From assembly GCF_040958095.1 (NCBI RefSeq), contig NC_091173.1, forward strand, positions 20,643,582 through 20,707,581: DNA of 64,000 bases. Direction: 5' to 3'. Under the pieces are notes generated by a model. That model ran no database searches. It saw only the letters and a program-made list of their open reading frames with translations, and had not been told where the DNA came from. This DNA is from Procambarus clarkii (lineage: Eukaryota > Arthropoda > Malacostraca > Decapoda > Cambaridae). Below, piece after piece: positions 29,401 through 37,774 of this stretch (position 1 is its first letter; every line of letters begins with the position of its first letter). The translations under genes and the position numbers were made by a program.

Positions 29401-31264
29401 CCAGGAAGAGCCAACACTTCCCCAGCAGCACGGCCGTGTACACCTGCACCAGCACCAGCACCCCGAACACTACGAACCCAAACCAACCTGTAAAATCAAA
29501 ATATAAATCAACAATTTGCGTTTGTTTATTTATATATATGCATGTAATATCATATGAAGGAGGGGGGTGGGGTGGGAGAGTGAGTATGTGTAGTAGGAAG
29601 GGCGTAAGACTCACCACAGTAAGCAATGGCGCCGGGCAGGGAGACGACGGGCACGACCCCAAACACTCCCAGGATGTAACACACTGCTGTCGCCATCCCG
29701 ATCCCTGGCGGCGGCGGCGGCGGCCCCGGTCCCTGCTGGCACACCCATCCATCACATGACGGCCCACCAGGGAGGGAGGGACGGAGGGAGGGAGGGCTAG
29801 ATTTGGGGGATGGCGGGCGAAGAGGGATGGCGGGCAGGAAGGATGGCGGGCGAGGAAGGATGGCGGGAGGGCAGGGTTTGAGGAAGGAGGGCGAGTAGGG
29901 AAGGAGGGCGAGGGAGGGAGGGACACACATAGCCAGCTAGTGAAGACACAGATGTTACTAAAACAAAACATTGAGTATTGCCGTTCTTTTCGTGCACACT
30001 TTTAGAATTCAAATTATTGTGAAAATCAGTAGGAGCCAAGAGTAGCATTCGAACCCGCTCGCTTCGTTCGAATCCAAGCCAGCGCCCCCTAGACCACCAT
30101 GTCACGACAAGGTCAAAAGCAATGCCACCTGGGATTCTACTGAACCCTCTAGGATTCATGAGGCATAAAACTGAAATCCAATCGGGGGGAGGGGGGGTTA
30201 AGAGCTGTCCCCTTTCCCCCTCCCCCCATGCACTCCCTTCGAATCCTCTTCATGGCTCCTACTAATTTTCTCATTGATCCATTACATTAATGTGACTTCA
30301 TTGTGCAAAGAAAAATTATGATTATTAGTATTATATGTATGATATGTGTACATAGATGTAACTGGGTCTGAGGAAAGCTAACCATTGTCTACACAAGAGA
30401 AAGCTGTATTCTCGACTGCTTCCACTCGCCATCAAATTCTTCCACTACTACAGAACAACGACATAAACGCTGCAGACTGAAACAGTCTAACAAGAGAAAT
30501 AAACCTGTCACTACTGCAGGATCAGTACACACCTCCACCAACCTTCAGGCAGACTGACCAGTGAGTAGAACAAACATTTGACCTCTTGTAAATTTACAAC
30601 CACTTCCTCTCTCAGATTATCTGGTTTTCTATGGCTTAAGTTAGTTGTTTGTTTCCTAGTTTTGACTATTTGTATGAAAGATCTTAATATTTTACCAGAC
30701 GGGAACTTTTTCCTGAAGTCCAACTGTCTTGTGAAACGTCCCCAAGCACGCTACACTACGCGTCGACGTCCCCATTCACGCTACACTACGCGTCGACGTC
30801 CCCAAGCACGCTACACTACGCGTCGACGTCCCCAAGCACGCTACACTACGCGTCGACGTCCCCAAGCACGCTACACTACGCGTCGACTTCCCCAAGCACG
30901 CTACACTACGCGTCGACGTCCCCAAGCACGCTACACTACGCGTCGACGTCCCCAAGCACGCTACACTACGCGTCGACGTCCCCAAGCACGCTACACTACG
31001 CGTCGACGTCCCCAAGCAAGCTACACTAAGCGTCGACGTCCCCAAGCACGCTACACTACGTGTCGACGTCCCTAAACAGGCTGCACTAAGTGTTGTCAGC
31101 TCTACCAGTCAAGTCTTGCTTTAGTTACTGACCTTGCTCTGGAGGAGGGAGGTGTCCGGGGCCTCGAAGACACTCCTGGGCGGGGTGCGAGGAATTTCAG
31201 TGAGCCTTGGGGGGCCGCCTCGCCCATACCCCAAGAGCGCCGTTGTCTCACCCTCCACACTCAT
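17623..31264 (-). CDS. AAAP (Aa_trans) amino acid transporter, eleven coding exons
   Basis: This is a secondary transporter of the amino acid/auxin permease superfamily (SLC32/36/38-like), expected to move amino acids across the plasma or an endomembrane by cation coupling. Minus-strand coding exons are 31264-31133, 29732-29615, 29487-29364, 28043-27931, 26727-26601, 25277-25124, 23731-23644, 21307-21174, 20499-20427, 19785-19622 and 17832-17623. They sum to 1437 bases, 478 residues plus stop, with every phase matching. About eleven hydrophobic segments are visible: one each in exons 2-5, two in exon 6, one across exons 7-8, one across 8-9, two in exon 10, and one in exon 11. Family landmarks are RYPYPALAEKAGG, TPLLWLGTPKD, AFQFDIHPMILTVQMDM, LFQDLENSLRIPDEFGWRR and VPHFGVAIELVGG. 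The start is the first ATG of exon 1, with A at -3. The intron after exon 5 uses a GC donor. The substrate cannot be told from sequence, and I give no subfamily name. Confidence 0.92.
18320..18895 (-). pseudogene. LINE-A 3' part in transporter intron
   Basis: On the minus strand it reads [19 protein letters not shown], then RRYFFTHRVKNLWNRLPAEA, the reverse transcriptase C-terminus of LINE-A (compare 7600-8100). It is 5'-truncated at about 18895, with frame changes. It shares its 3' end (CCTCATCGA, CACTAGTGGCTTC region) with the 8190 copy. Confidence 0.8.
18896..19210. repeat. R1 dispersed repeat, copy 2, plus LINE-type tail
   Basis: 18896-19075 matches 16095-16300. The following 19145-19200 (GAGTTGAGAGGCGGGCCGAA, then CCCCGCAAGCACAACT) is the tail shared by several LINE/SINE 3' ends here (48910-48970, 43545-43600, 58575-58635). 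Confidence 0.6.
19622..19785 (-). CDS. Transporter coding exon 10 (TM9-TM10)
   Basis: It reads FGWRRICLRTTVMLLVLFLC then ESVPHFGVAIELVGGLLVTP and FIFFFPATFHIIIK. The acceptor is ATTTCAG and the donor is TTAAG|GTAAGA, phase 0. Confidence 0.9.
20085..20394 (+). mobile_element. LINE-B 3' end running into (AC)n
   Basis: The coding remnant QMSHKDVRKFSFSVRVVEKW then NELKEQVVEANSIHNLKTRY is the C-terminus of the LINE that also appears at 58360-58480. It is followed by GGCGGGATCCAAGAGTTAAT, CTGCAGGCATAAATAGGCGA, GTAC and then (AC)n at 20322-20394. It is inserted antisense in the transporter intron, its (AC)n ending about 27 bases from the exon 9 donor. Confidence 0.8.
20427..20499 (-). CDS. Transporter coding exon 9 (73 bases)
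   Basis: It is required to restore frame between exons 8 and 10. It reads ILMCLVLGINTLFQDLENSL then RIPD, and with exon 10 forms IPDEFGWRR. The acceptor is TGTTTTCAG. The donor is GATG|GTGTGT, and about 27 bases into the intron, in the sense strand, a (GT)n run of about 75 bases begins. Skipping this exon would shift the frame. Confidence 0.87.
21174..21307 (-). CDS. Transporter coding exon 8 (TM7-TM8)
   Basis: It reads GVCLFGGISLVAFFFFGSSV then KTNILNNLSPGVLLYINMVI. The G-SV--NIL-NL block is a superfamily landmark. The acceptor is TTTGTTACAG and the donor is GTGCAG|GTGAGA, phase 0. Confidence 0.88.
21500..22260. other. Transporter intron, no recognised content
   Basis: AT-rich intronic DNA between exons 8 and 7. 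I see no ORF, repeat array or domain fragment in this part. Confidence 0.4.
22268..22372 (-). mobile_element. tRNA-derived SINE fragment
   Basis: On the minus strand GATGGTAGAGTGGTTTAAGG (A-box) is followed by GGTCCGGGTTCGAGTCATTT (B-box). The spacing is tRNA-like but the stems do not close, so it is a SINE head rather than a tRNA gene. It lies in the transporter intron in the sense orientation. Confidence 0.6.
22809..22927. repeat. 17-bp minisatellite, about 7 copies
   Basis: The unit is GAGAGTTAGGGGGAAGG, nearly perfect. The runs of five G in each unit give G-rich strand asymmetry. It is in the intron between transporter exons 8 and 7. Confidence 0.9.
23534..23612. mobile_element. H1 element, half copy
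   Basis: GTTGACCAAACCACACTAGA, then GGGACGACGATGTTTCGGTC and CGTCCTCGACCAGTCTCAAG, corresponds to one arm of the H1 hairpin element (26945-27060, 63664-63804). The other arm is missing. It lies 32 bases before transporter exon 7 on the + strand. Confidence 0.75.
23644..23731 (-). CDS. Transporter coding exon 7
   Basis: This short exon of 88 bases reads FDIHPMILTVQMDMQHKDRL then PLALIIAFI. The FDIHP-ILT-QMDM block after TM6 is characteristic. The acceptor is CCGTTACAG and the donor is CATTA|GTAAGT, phase 1. Confidence 0.88.
24725..24835 (+). repeat. DR-A short dispersed repeat, copy 1
   Basis: The core is GCTCCTGTGCCAGGTAAGT, then CGGGCTCACCATAGCCCGTG and TACTTGGAACTT. The same core recurs at 28785-28872 (-), 36620-36672 (+), 45945-46035 (-) and 61775-61890 (+). 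It contains the near-palindrome CGGGCTCACCATAGCCCG and a consensus-grade splice donor CAGGTAAGT. Confidence 0.8.
25124..25277 (-). CDS. Transporter coding exon 6 (TM5-TM6)
   Basis: It reads VVTWIGAGCMVIVSVLTLAG, then an extracellular or lumenal loop NAPQQFDPPPTVPS, then ATVAYCFGAVAFQ. The donor CAG|GTTGGT is the only one that keeps the frame into exon 7. A GTGAGG four bases further would bring in a stop. Confidence 0.88.
25917..26401. repeat. Compound (GT)n microsatellite, about 480 bases
   Basis: It is almost pure GT, punctuated by extra G that create a higher-order GTGTGTGTGG pattern, most regular at 26098-26190. It is in the transporter intron between exons 5 and 6, so in the transcript sense it is (CA)n. 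Apparent long His-Thr and Cys-Val ORFs here are artefacts of the repeat. Confidence 0.97.
26601..26727 (-). CDS. Transporter coding exon 5 (TM4), GC donor
   Basis: It reads SDTLQELVERLSGVDFSFCY then WLLITTLVLTPLLWLGTPKD. Continuing the frame across the donor runs into genomic sequence that no longer matches the family. Cutting at TTAGG|GCAAGT gives the phase-2 end that exon 6 requires. No GT donor at this place gives a compatible phase. The acceptor is TACACACAG. Confidence 0.85.
26945..27060. mobile_element. H1 hairpin element, copy 2
   Basis: The first 34 bases (from GTTGACCAGACCACACAC) are repeated as the reverse complement at 27027-27060 with one mismatch. The loop holds TTTTGGTCCGTCCTGGACCA. 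The flank AAGTATGTTGACC matches 44514-44526 and 63658-63669. No ORF is present, so it is MITE-like. Confidence 0.88.
27340..27418 (-). mobile_element. tRNA-derived SINE fragment
   Basis: On the minus strand TGGCCCAGGGTTAAGGTGCA is followed by GGTCGAGGGTTCGAATCCCC, a good B-box. It lies within a transporter intron. The stems are not complete, so a functional tRNA is unlikely. Confidence 0.6.
27931..28043 (-). CDS. Transporter coding exon 4 (TM3)
   Basis: It reads YPYPALAEKAGGTTLRRVVS then VMQDVAIFGAAVPFMLL. The (R)YPYPALAEKAGG loop is a strong superfamily landmark. The acceptor is CCCATCAG and the donor is CCTTG|GTGAGT, phase 1. Confidence 0.9.
28495..28695 (+). mobile_element. LINE-C 3' coding end
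   Basis: TVFKRELDKHLQRIPDQPGC then DSYVRLRAAASNSLVDQSSN is the C-terminus of a non-LTR retrotransposon. It is antisense in the transporter intron between exons 4 and 3. It ends with CACCTCAAGGTAAGG. Confidence 0.65.
28785..28872 (-). repeat. DR-A dispersed repeat, copy 2
   Basis: It is the reverse complement of the 24725 copy. It lies in the sense orientation of the transporter transcript, placing a CAG|GTAAGT inside the intron between exons 3 and 4. Confidence 0.8.
28873..29200 (-). pseudogene. LINE-J ORF2 C-terminus (zinc-knuckle region)
   Basis: On the minus strand YVLEHYIVECPILTDFLSPG then LRYAELLYISSWENVAELF matches the block LEHYIVEC-(x)-DFRPPGL at 59700-59790. This is the CxxC...H...C tail of RNase-H-bearing LINEs. 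It is not an exon of the transporter, because exons 3 and 4 join in phase without it. Confidence 0.7.
29364..29487 (-). CDS. Transporter coding exon 3 (TM2)
   Basis: It reads GWFGFVVFGVLVLVQVYTAV then LLGKCWLFLEMFWPREAIL, TM2 plus the charged loop, as in other Aa_trans proteins (GWxG, with LGKCW). The acceptor is GATTTTACAG and the donor is CGCCG|GTACGC, phase 2, completed to Arg by exon 4. Confidence 0.88.
29615..29732 (-). CDS. Transporter coding exon 2 (TM1)
   Basis: It begins with a GCC/CCG-repeat-encoded hexaproline (GPGPPPPPPGIG) and continues with TM1, MATAVCYILGVFGVVPVVSL, then PGAIAYCG. In the superfamily this segment forms the unwound substrate-binding TM1. The acceptor is GCCAGCAG, preceded further upstream by a long C/T-rich tract. 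The donor is TGTG|GTGAGT, phase 1. The proline repeat could vary in length between alleles. Confidence 0.85.
29765..29930. repeat. Purine-rich 17-bp-like tandem (GATGGCGGGCGAGGAAG)
   Basis: About four imperfect units GATGGCGGGCGAGGAAG are followed by GGAGGG and GGGCGA repeats. In the transporter sense this is a long C/T-rich tract just upstream of the exon 2 acceptor and probably supplies its polypyrimidine signal. Confidence 0.7.
30005..30115 (-). mobile_element. tRNA-derived SINE fragment in transporter intron 1
   Basis: On the minus strand CATGGTGGTCTAGGGGGCGC (A-box like) is followed by two TTCGAA blocks, the second in GCGGGTTCGAATGCT (B-box). No closed cloverleaf. Confidence 0.55.
30738..31097. 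repeat. 30-bp minisatellite, 12 units
   Basis: The unit begins GTCCCCAAGCACGCTACACT and ends ACGCGTCGAC. Units 1-11 are almost identical and the twelfth (31068-31097) is decayed. The array ends 30 bases from the splice donor of transporter exon 1. The 10-residue protein repeats this gives in several frames are a by-product of the 30-base period. Confidence 0.95.
31133..31264 (-). CDS. Transporter coding exon 1 (cytosolic N-terminus)
   Basis: It encodes 44 residues, MSVEGETTALLGYGRGGPP to LLQSK, a hydrophilic proline/arginine-rich N-terminus typical of the superfamily. The only in-frame ATG is at 31264-31262. The donor is AAG|GTCAGT with GT at 31132-31131, phase 0. A 30-bp tandem array begins only 35 bases into the intron. 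Confidence 0.85.
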
Positions 31265-32380
31265 CCTCGAGATGTCACGACGCTGCAACTCCCGAGGTAG
31301 TGACGCGCCTCGATGCAGACACCCTCGGTATAACCCCCACTCCAAATGCTGGGTGTATTACAAATCAACAGCCCACACCAGGCGATAGGATCCCCAGGTT
31401 CTAGTAGTAATAATATAGCCTCAGCCTAAGTGCTGCGACAACTTTGGTACCACCAGTCCAGGTATTGTGACTGATTATATAACATAAAACCTGTAGCTCA
31501 AATTGCCGGGACAGCCTCAAGTCCACTTGCTAAGTTCAATCTAATAGTACCAGCCTACGAGTTAGGAAACTTGGAGTAGCACTTATGCAGGTACTATGAA
31601 TCTTGGGATAATACCAGCTAAGGAGCTAGCAATCTTAAGAAAGCACTGGAACTGGGAAATCTTGGGATAATAAGAAACAAAGTTAAGCTACTTAATCCAG
31701 GGGTGAGAACCACTTTGTTCAGGAACTCCACTAAATACTTGCTAGACTTGAAAGATTCTAGGAATGAAGAAACTGTACGCACTACTGTGTGTGTTTAGCT
31801 CAGCGAAGACCCAGGAGTCGTATTTACGAAAGTTTCACAGGAAACTGGAACCTGTTCCTAGAACAAAGTCCCGGATATAAGGAGGAGGATCAAATGAAAG
31901 ATCACAGTTATCTTAAAGAGACCAACCAGGATTTACACATTTCTGAAACTACTGGAAATTTAGAGAATGGGTCACGACAATATGGCGGCGGCCTCCAAGG
32001 GTTAAATTCCCGCCTGACGCAATGGAGCAGCGGCCACTAGAGCACTCTGGCAATTAAAGAGGTTCCGATATACTACTATACTCATGCTTGAAGGGTCAAC
32101 GAGCACTAGAACAACCCAAAAGCCTACAATTGCCACTTTTCTATAATAATAAATTTGGATTAATTGCAGAAGAGAGGTTTTTTTCCTTAGACGAAGCAGC
32201 TAGGGTTTAATATCACACCCAGGGTTCTTAAGATAAAGCAACGATCTGAATCCAACTTTAGGGCAACCAAACACTGGAGCCGGAATGTGTATCCTACACC
32301 AAGTTGAGAAGAGTCAGTCTATGGTTACAAGTAGTTTGAAGACATCATCTGATTTTAGGGAGATCCTATTCAGGGCTCGG
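31265..32380. other. Upstream region of the transporter gene
   Basis: About 1.1 kb of unique-looking DNA 5' of the transporter start on the minus strand. It should contain the 5' UTR or promoter, but I cannot place a TATA box or initiator with confidence. No other ORF is convincing. Confidence 0.4.
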
Positions 32381-32860
32381 GCTTCAGGAACCCTTGCTGG
32401 CGCCTCAGGCTTCAGGAACCCTTGCTGGCGCCTCAGGCTTCAGGAACCCTTGCTAGTGCCTCAGGCTTCAGGAACCCTTGCTGGCACCTCAGGCTTCAGG
32501 AACCCTTGCTGGCGCCTCAGGCTTCAGGAACCCTTGCTGGCGCCTCAGGCTTCAGGAACCCTTGCTGGCGCCTCAGGCTTCAGGAACCCTTGCTGGCACC
32601 TCAGGCTTCAGGAACCCTTGCTGGCGCCTCAGGCTTCAGGAACCCTTGCTGGCACCTCAGGCTTCAGGAACCCTTGCTGGCACCTCAGGCTTCAGGAACC
32701 CTTGCTGGCACCTCAGGCTTCAGGAACCCTTGCTGGCGCCTCAGGCTTCAGGAACCCTTGCTGGCACCTCAGGCTTCAGGAACCCTTGCTGGCACCTCAG
32801 GCTTCAGGAACCCTTGCTGGCGCCTCAGGCTTCAGGAACCCTTGCTGGCGCCTCAGGCTT
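32381..32860. repeat. 28-bp minisatellite, 17 units
   Basis: The unit starts GCTTCAGGAACCCTTGCTGG and ends CGCCTCAG. There are seventeen complete units (32381-32856) and the first four bases of another. Variation is nearly limited to GGCGCC versus GGCACC and one GTGCC. Peptide repeats in all + frames are artefacts. Confidence 0.96.
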
Positions 32861-34335
32861 CTTCATCATGTTCCTGAAATGTCAGGGGAAAACATAACGG
32901 TCAAATAAACCCATTACAAGCCAATACAAAGTGTGAGCATATTTTATAAATGTCAATTAAAGAGATTCTAAATAGTGTGCGCGCACGAGCACGCGCCCAA
33001 CTCACTAATACTTGTCTTTCCTTACCAGCATCTGCACACTCCTCTGTACTGAAGACTGGCCACTGGTGAGACCAGGAGCTGAAGCGCAACACATGGCAGT
33101 TCCCCACCACATAGCTGGAGCATACTGCTCACACACTCACATTATTTCGGATCATGAGGTAGCGGGTGCACGGCACATGAGTGTGTGTAAACGTGAGGCA
33201 GCCTACATCAGCCAGGTGAAAGACTTCCTCACATTCAGGCTACTCATGCCACCTCTAGGCTGGCTTAATCTTCACCAATCTTCCTCGCCTATACACGCAT
33301 TGATGCACACGCACACTAGCCACTTGCTACCGCGACGTTAGGATGGGGATAGAAATAGCCTAAGTTACTCTCTATTCCTTTGAGATGTATTTTCTTGTCT
33401 CAATAAGCATACTTGAACTTGCTACCGTGACGCACCAGCCCACGCCTGGACGCGCGCAGACGAGCAACATGCTACCCACGCTTTCCCTCAACCTGCTTCA
33501 GCCCAGACATCTCCTTGGGCTAATTGCTACGGGGACGGAGGTGTGTGTGTGTAAGTATAAACACTGGAGCGTGAGAGAATGCTGCGTCTCCCTCACCTGG
33601 CTGGATACTTGTGAAGCAGCTGGGTTTTTACGGCTCACAGCTCACGACTGTCGGCAACACTTTAACTCCTTTAAACCAGATCTGAGACAATACTCCCTGG
33701 TTAGCAAGACTCGAGTTCTGGACACTTAGAAAGCTAGCCCAGTATGTAGTTTTACCCACATGTGACCGAAGACCAATGACTTTTGTGGCCATGTCGCTGA
33801 AAACAGCATCTCATAGCACTGTTTTTATGTGGAATTGTCTTCCCCGTTGAAGTCTTACCATCATAAATGCCCTGGGGCCTCACTATTCATTAGCTTCAGT
33901 TAAAAAATCTTTCCCTTCGTGATGCCTCGAAGTTGGGTGGTGGAGGCAGCCATGTTTAGACCCGCCTGTGATTTGCCCAGCTGGCCGCCGCTGACCATTC
34001 TGAACGATGCAAGGTGATTAGAGCTTCCTCCTGCGTAGTTGTGGGTGGGAAGGACCCCGTTCACAACGTGTCCAGATAATGCAGTGTGACCGCGTCGTCC
34101 TAAAAAGTATGAAGTAGTTTAATAATGTGTGTAAACTGGTGCCGCCGGAAGGCACAACACGCCCGCTACCCTCCTCATTAGTGATGGAAGCTCATCTTTG
34201 CACTAAAAGTAAACATTCCTGGTTCGGTTGTAGAGATAAATTGTTCAAAATACTAAACAAAAGGTGTGGCGGGACCACAGGAGGCTCTGGCCATAGCTCC
34301 CTCCACACCAGTACCCACATATGTATTAGTACCTG
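32861..34335. other. Gene-free stretch
   Basis: Nearly 1.5 kb with no domain-bearing ORF, tandem array or recognised transposon. It includes an alternating pyrimidine-purine GTGCGCGCACGAGCACGCGC segment near 32976-32997. Confidence 0.4.
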
Positions 34336-34339
34336 TGCT

Positions 34340-34565
34340 ATATAATATGATCACAACATACAAGATACTGAGGGCAAATAGCAGGACCAGAGTACACAAG
34401 TAGAAACTGGAAACGCAAATGAGCCGAAGGAATGTAAGGAAATACTCATACTCTGTACGGATAGTCAAGTGGAATGCACTGAAAAAGGAGTTGTGGAAGC
34501 CACCTCCATCTATAACTTTAAGGCCAGATTCAACAAAAAATTTAAACGTCAGAATAATGAAATTA
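34340..34565 (+). mobile_element. LINE-B-like 3' end
   Basis: The + strand gives VKWNALKKGVVEATSIYNFK with KARFNKKF-like continuation, the pattern (V-WN-L---VVEA-SI--FK-R) of the LINE C-termini at 20150 and 58410. It is followed by a three-unit tandem repeat. Confidence 0.6.
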
Positions 34566-34576
34566 TAACTCGGCAG

Positions 34577-34672
34577 GTATTGGCTCGGGTTCCAGCCCCT
34601 AACCCCAAGTATTGGCTCGGGTTCCAGCCCCTAACCCCAAGTATTGGCTCGGGTTCCAGCCCCTAACCACAA
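34577..34672. repeat. 32-bp tandem repeat, 3 units
   Basis: The unit starts GTATTGGCTCGGGTTCCAGC and ends CCCTAACCCCAA, nearly perfect. It sits at the 3' end of the preceding LINE fragment, so it may be the LINE tail. Confidence 0.85.
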
Positions 34673-34704
34673 TCACTGAATAATATAAATTCGGTGCGAG
34701 GATC

Positions 34705-35245
34705 CATCCACTACCTGCTAGACTCCTTGCAAGCGAGTTGCAGAGTGAACGACCCAAGTGAGGAGAGCTCTGGTATTGCTTGTGGAAGTGAAGACCGTCT
34801 GGATCTTCATCTCTACCTCAAGTACCAGAGCCTTGGCGTTTTGCTCACACCTCTCACATTCTGGATCACAAATTTCACATCTGGCTTCCCAGCGTGATTG
34901 CCTGTGTGTTTGCAGTGACTCCCGTAGTAACATCTCACAAAGAGGTTGCAGCTGCTGAATTGTGGTCACTACATCTTCTGCATTGCTCTAATTACTTTCT
35001 TAATCTGTGTTAAACTCTGTGATTTGTAAATGTCTACATTTCTTCTCTTAGTTACAAGTTTTGCAGCTTCATCTGCAATGTCATTCCCTATTATTCCCAC
35101 ATGACTTGGCACCCAGTTGGTAAGTGCCGGACGGCCTTGACGCTTGAGTGTTTGCATTAATGCTATGCCATTTGTGGTCAGATGGATGTGGTCACGTATA
35201 TGTTCTTGTTGCCAAGATTCCAACAGCAGTTCTCGTCTAGTGATC
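34705..35245 (-). pseudogene. LINE-J RNase H and C-terminal fragment
   Basis: On the minus strand LTNWVPSHVGIIGNDIADEA then AKL is the last motif (VPSHVGI-GN--AD) of the LINE-encoded RNase H. Further downstream is an acidic/arginine-rich segment with CEICDPECERC. No RT is present, so it is a 5'-truncated relic. Confidence 0.75.
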
Positions 35246-35524
35246 CATCTGTGAAGTATGTGAAGCTGTCAGATGCCAAGTTAGTGGGCGGGGCATAAAG
35301 ATCCAGACCTCGCTCCCCCGTAGACACTGATAGACAAGTGCAGAACAACAATATACATAGTGGGTCACCGAGAATGACAAATTATACTTGTATACGAGGC
35401 GTGGGCAGCGTCCGTGTTGAGGCTTCCGGTGTATACTCTCTGATGACGCCAGCTCGTCGGACACCCCGGAGTAAGTGCTCTTCCTACACGCTAAGTATTC
35501 TCACGTCTTGCACAACTTGTTCTC

Positions 35525-35700
35525 GTTATAGCACCACACATTTTGACGTATACTTTACCCAAGGCCAAAAACTGATCTACACGAAAATAATAGCGGTCCA
35601 CGAAATGTCCTGTTTTCTATTGGTGGATCCTCTGGTAGGTTAAGATAGGACATTTTAATACGACAGTTTGTTGACGTTGGGAACAAAAACGGGCTGTGCT
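35525..35700. repeat. DR-C dispersed repeat, copy 1
   Basis: ATTTTGACGTATACTTTACC, CAAGGCCAAAAA and TAGCGGTCCACG, then AGTTTGTTGACGTTGGGAAC. The same order of blocks recurs at 58690-58880, and its first half at 61920-62045. No ORF is conserved among the copies. Confidence 0.7.
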
Positions 35701-36204
35701 AGCAGCAGCAGCACAGGCTGGGTCCGTGTAGGGGGGGAGCAAAATCGTAAAAGTTGCTCAACTAGTGATACGTGAGCGGGAAATAGCTGCTAGTCCCCCC
35801 TTCTAGTGCGCCCCGGGGACATCCGGACCAGTAGCGTCGCCTCGCATGACGTCTGAAAACTTCCAACAGTAACTGACACTAAGATGTGGAGAATAACTGG
35901 TAATAATAATAATTACTATATACTACATACACGGCTAGAAACACCAAGCTCTGTACCGGAGAGTACAACAGCCATGTATACAATATACAACAGCCACGAG
36001 TACAATATACAACAGCCAATTATACAATATACAGCAGCCATGTATACACGCAGGCGACAACCGTGAAGCCCTGGAATAAGTAACTGATGGCGCCTGTAGT
36101 AAAGATTATCATCAACGAGATGCCAATGACAAAAGTCCAACATGATACCACAAGAAATGAGGCACAAGTCTCTTGAGGAAATATATAAAAATAGCCGGAA
36201 ATGA

Positions 36205-36480
36205 ATTAGATCAAATCTACACTGATGGGTCATCTAATCCTACCATGGCACGGGTTATGCAGCATACACTGTAATTAGGAATAATGCCTTTCAAAACGCG
36301 GAAATGAAGAAAAAGCGCGTATTGAGAACTATGCCTCATCAACGCAAGCAGAGCTAACTGCCATTGTTGTGGCGTTAAGATTTCTTGAAAGAAACACTTC
36401 ACTGCTTCCGACATCACAGTGCCAGAGTAAATTTCAAACAAGTACTTATCGCACTTAAAATACCCTTTACCATCGAGCAT
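36205..36480 (+). pseudogene. LINE-J RNase H N-terminal fragment
   Basis: QIYTDGSSNPT is the catalytic YTDGS motif that starts the LINE RNase H domain. It is followed, after frame changes, by YASSTQAELTAIVVALRFLE (the second acidic motif, Q-E). It is a broken copy. Confidence 0.72.
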
Positions 36481-36619
36481 ATATTAGGAGGCGACCACTC
36501 GTTACAGGAAAAATACCAAAGAGCCAAAGCACTGCCTTAATATCTCCAGTCTACCAACAAATTGTGTCACATCTGACCCGCGACACATTTATACCTGGCG
36601 CCACTAACAGCTAAACACA

Positions 36620-36672
36620 GATACGGGTTCACCATAGCCCGTGCTACTTGGAACATTTTGTTCCAAGATTTC
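36620..36672 (+). repeat. DR-A dispersed repeat, copy 3 (partial)
   Basis: CGGGTTCACCATAGCCCGTG then CTACTTGGAACATTTTGTTC. The part with the splice-donor-like CAGGTAAGT is absent. Confidence 0.75.
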
Positions 36673-36762
36673 TTGGTGCAGTCATCGAGGAGAACAAACC
36701 CTTCACTCACACTTCACCTACTATCAAGAAGTGTGAAGCGGCCTCCCAAACACACACACATC

Positions 36763-37003
36763 TTGAGGTTATCTCGGAGATGATTTCGGGGCTTTTTTAG
36801 TGTCCCCGCGGCCCGGTCCTCGACCAGGCCTCCACCCCCAGGAAGCAGCCCGTGACAGCTGACTAACACCCAGGTACCTATTTTACTGCTAGGTAACAGG
36901 GGCATAGGGTGAAAGAAACTCTGCCCATTGTTTCTTGCCGGCGCCTGGGATCGAACCCAGGATCACAAGTCCCGCGCGCTGTCCGCTCGGCCGACCGGCT
37001 CCT
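36763..37003 (-). mobile_element. S1 SINE, copy 2
   Basis: It is the reverse complement of the S1 consensus: tail CTTGAGGTTATCTCGGAGAT, body TGGTCCTCGACCAGGCC reading opposite, and head ending CCGCTCGGCCGACCGGCTCC. The tRNA-like boxes are intact. Confidence 0.88.
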
Positions 37004-37373
37004 CATCACTGAAAACTAAATATTCATCTCTAAATAAATCTCTCCCCCTCAATACAAATACATATCTATTTAGATATATAAATTATTTCGTTTAAAACTA
37101 TTTAGATCTAAATAAATATCTACCTTCCCTCCCTCCCTCCCTCTCTCCCTCATGGCACATCTCACGTCTCCAAGACGCTGGCATCCGTTCGTATCTCATA
37201 TCTCCCCCACCGTTTCCTTTACATATTTACAACAAATGCCAGAGTTCATATTGAAGTAAAATAATGAAAATGGATCGTTAAAGAGTCTGTGCTTGTGTGA
37301 ACCTGTCCCTGTCGTCTGATTTTGATTCTTGCCGTTCCCTCCCCCTGTCCATGTCTGGATTGTGTCCCTTTGT

Positions 37374-37500
37374 GCACCTGGCCGCGTACGTGCGTGCCTG
37401 GCCGCGTACGTGCGTGCCTGGCCGCGTACGTGCGTGCCTGGCCGCGTACGTGCGTGCCTGGCCGCGAACGTGCGTGCCTGGCCGCGTACGTGGCCGCGTG
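37374..37500. repeat. 20-bp CpG-rich minisatellite, about 6 units
   Basis: The unit GTGCGTGCCTGGCCGCGTAC contains five CpG. One unit has GAAC for GTAC. The surrounding DNA is AT-rich, so this is a sharp local CpG cluster. Confidence 0.93.
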
Positions 37501-37774
37501 TCGCTATCATATACCACTTGACTGCAAGCACTATCCTGGAACATAAAACATGATTTATAACAATATAAATGCGAACAAGCCTGAATGGTCCCCAGGACTA
37601 TATGCAACTGAAAACTTAATAACAATATAAATATCCTGGAAGATAAATCATGAACATAAACGTGTAAAATGACAACCACAACAAGAAAATAAGACAAATA
37701 CAAGACACAGCGTAACTTTATTCAGTAATGTTTGTACGTTCATCATTGGTTTACTTAAAACAAGAAATAGTGTT

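Noticed and set aside
30578-31075. A 165-codon ORF with RYTTRRRPQA repeats.
   Set aside because: It is generated by the 30-bp array in transporter intron 1, antisense to that gene.
32285-32908. A 207-codon ORF with FRNPCW and LQEPLL repeats.
   Set aside because: It is almost entirely the 28-bp minisatellite. With a period not divisible by three, all three frames give similar repeat peptides.
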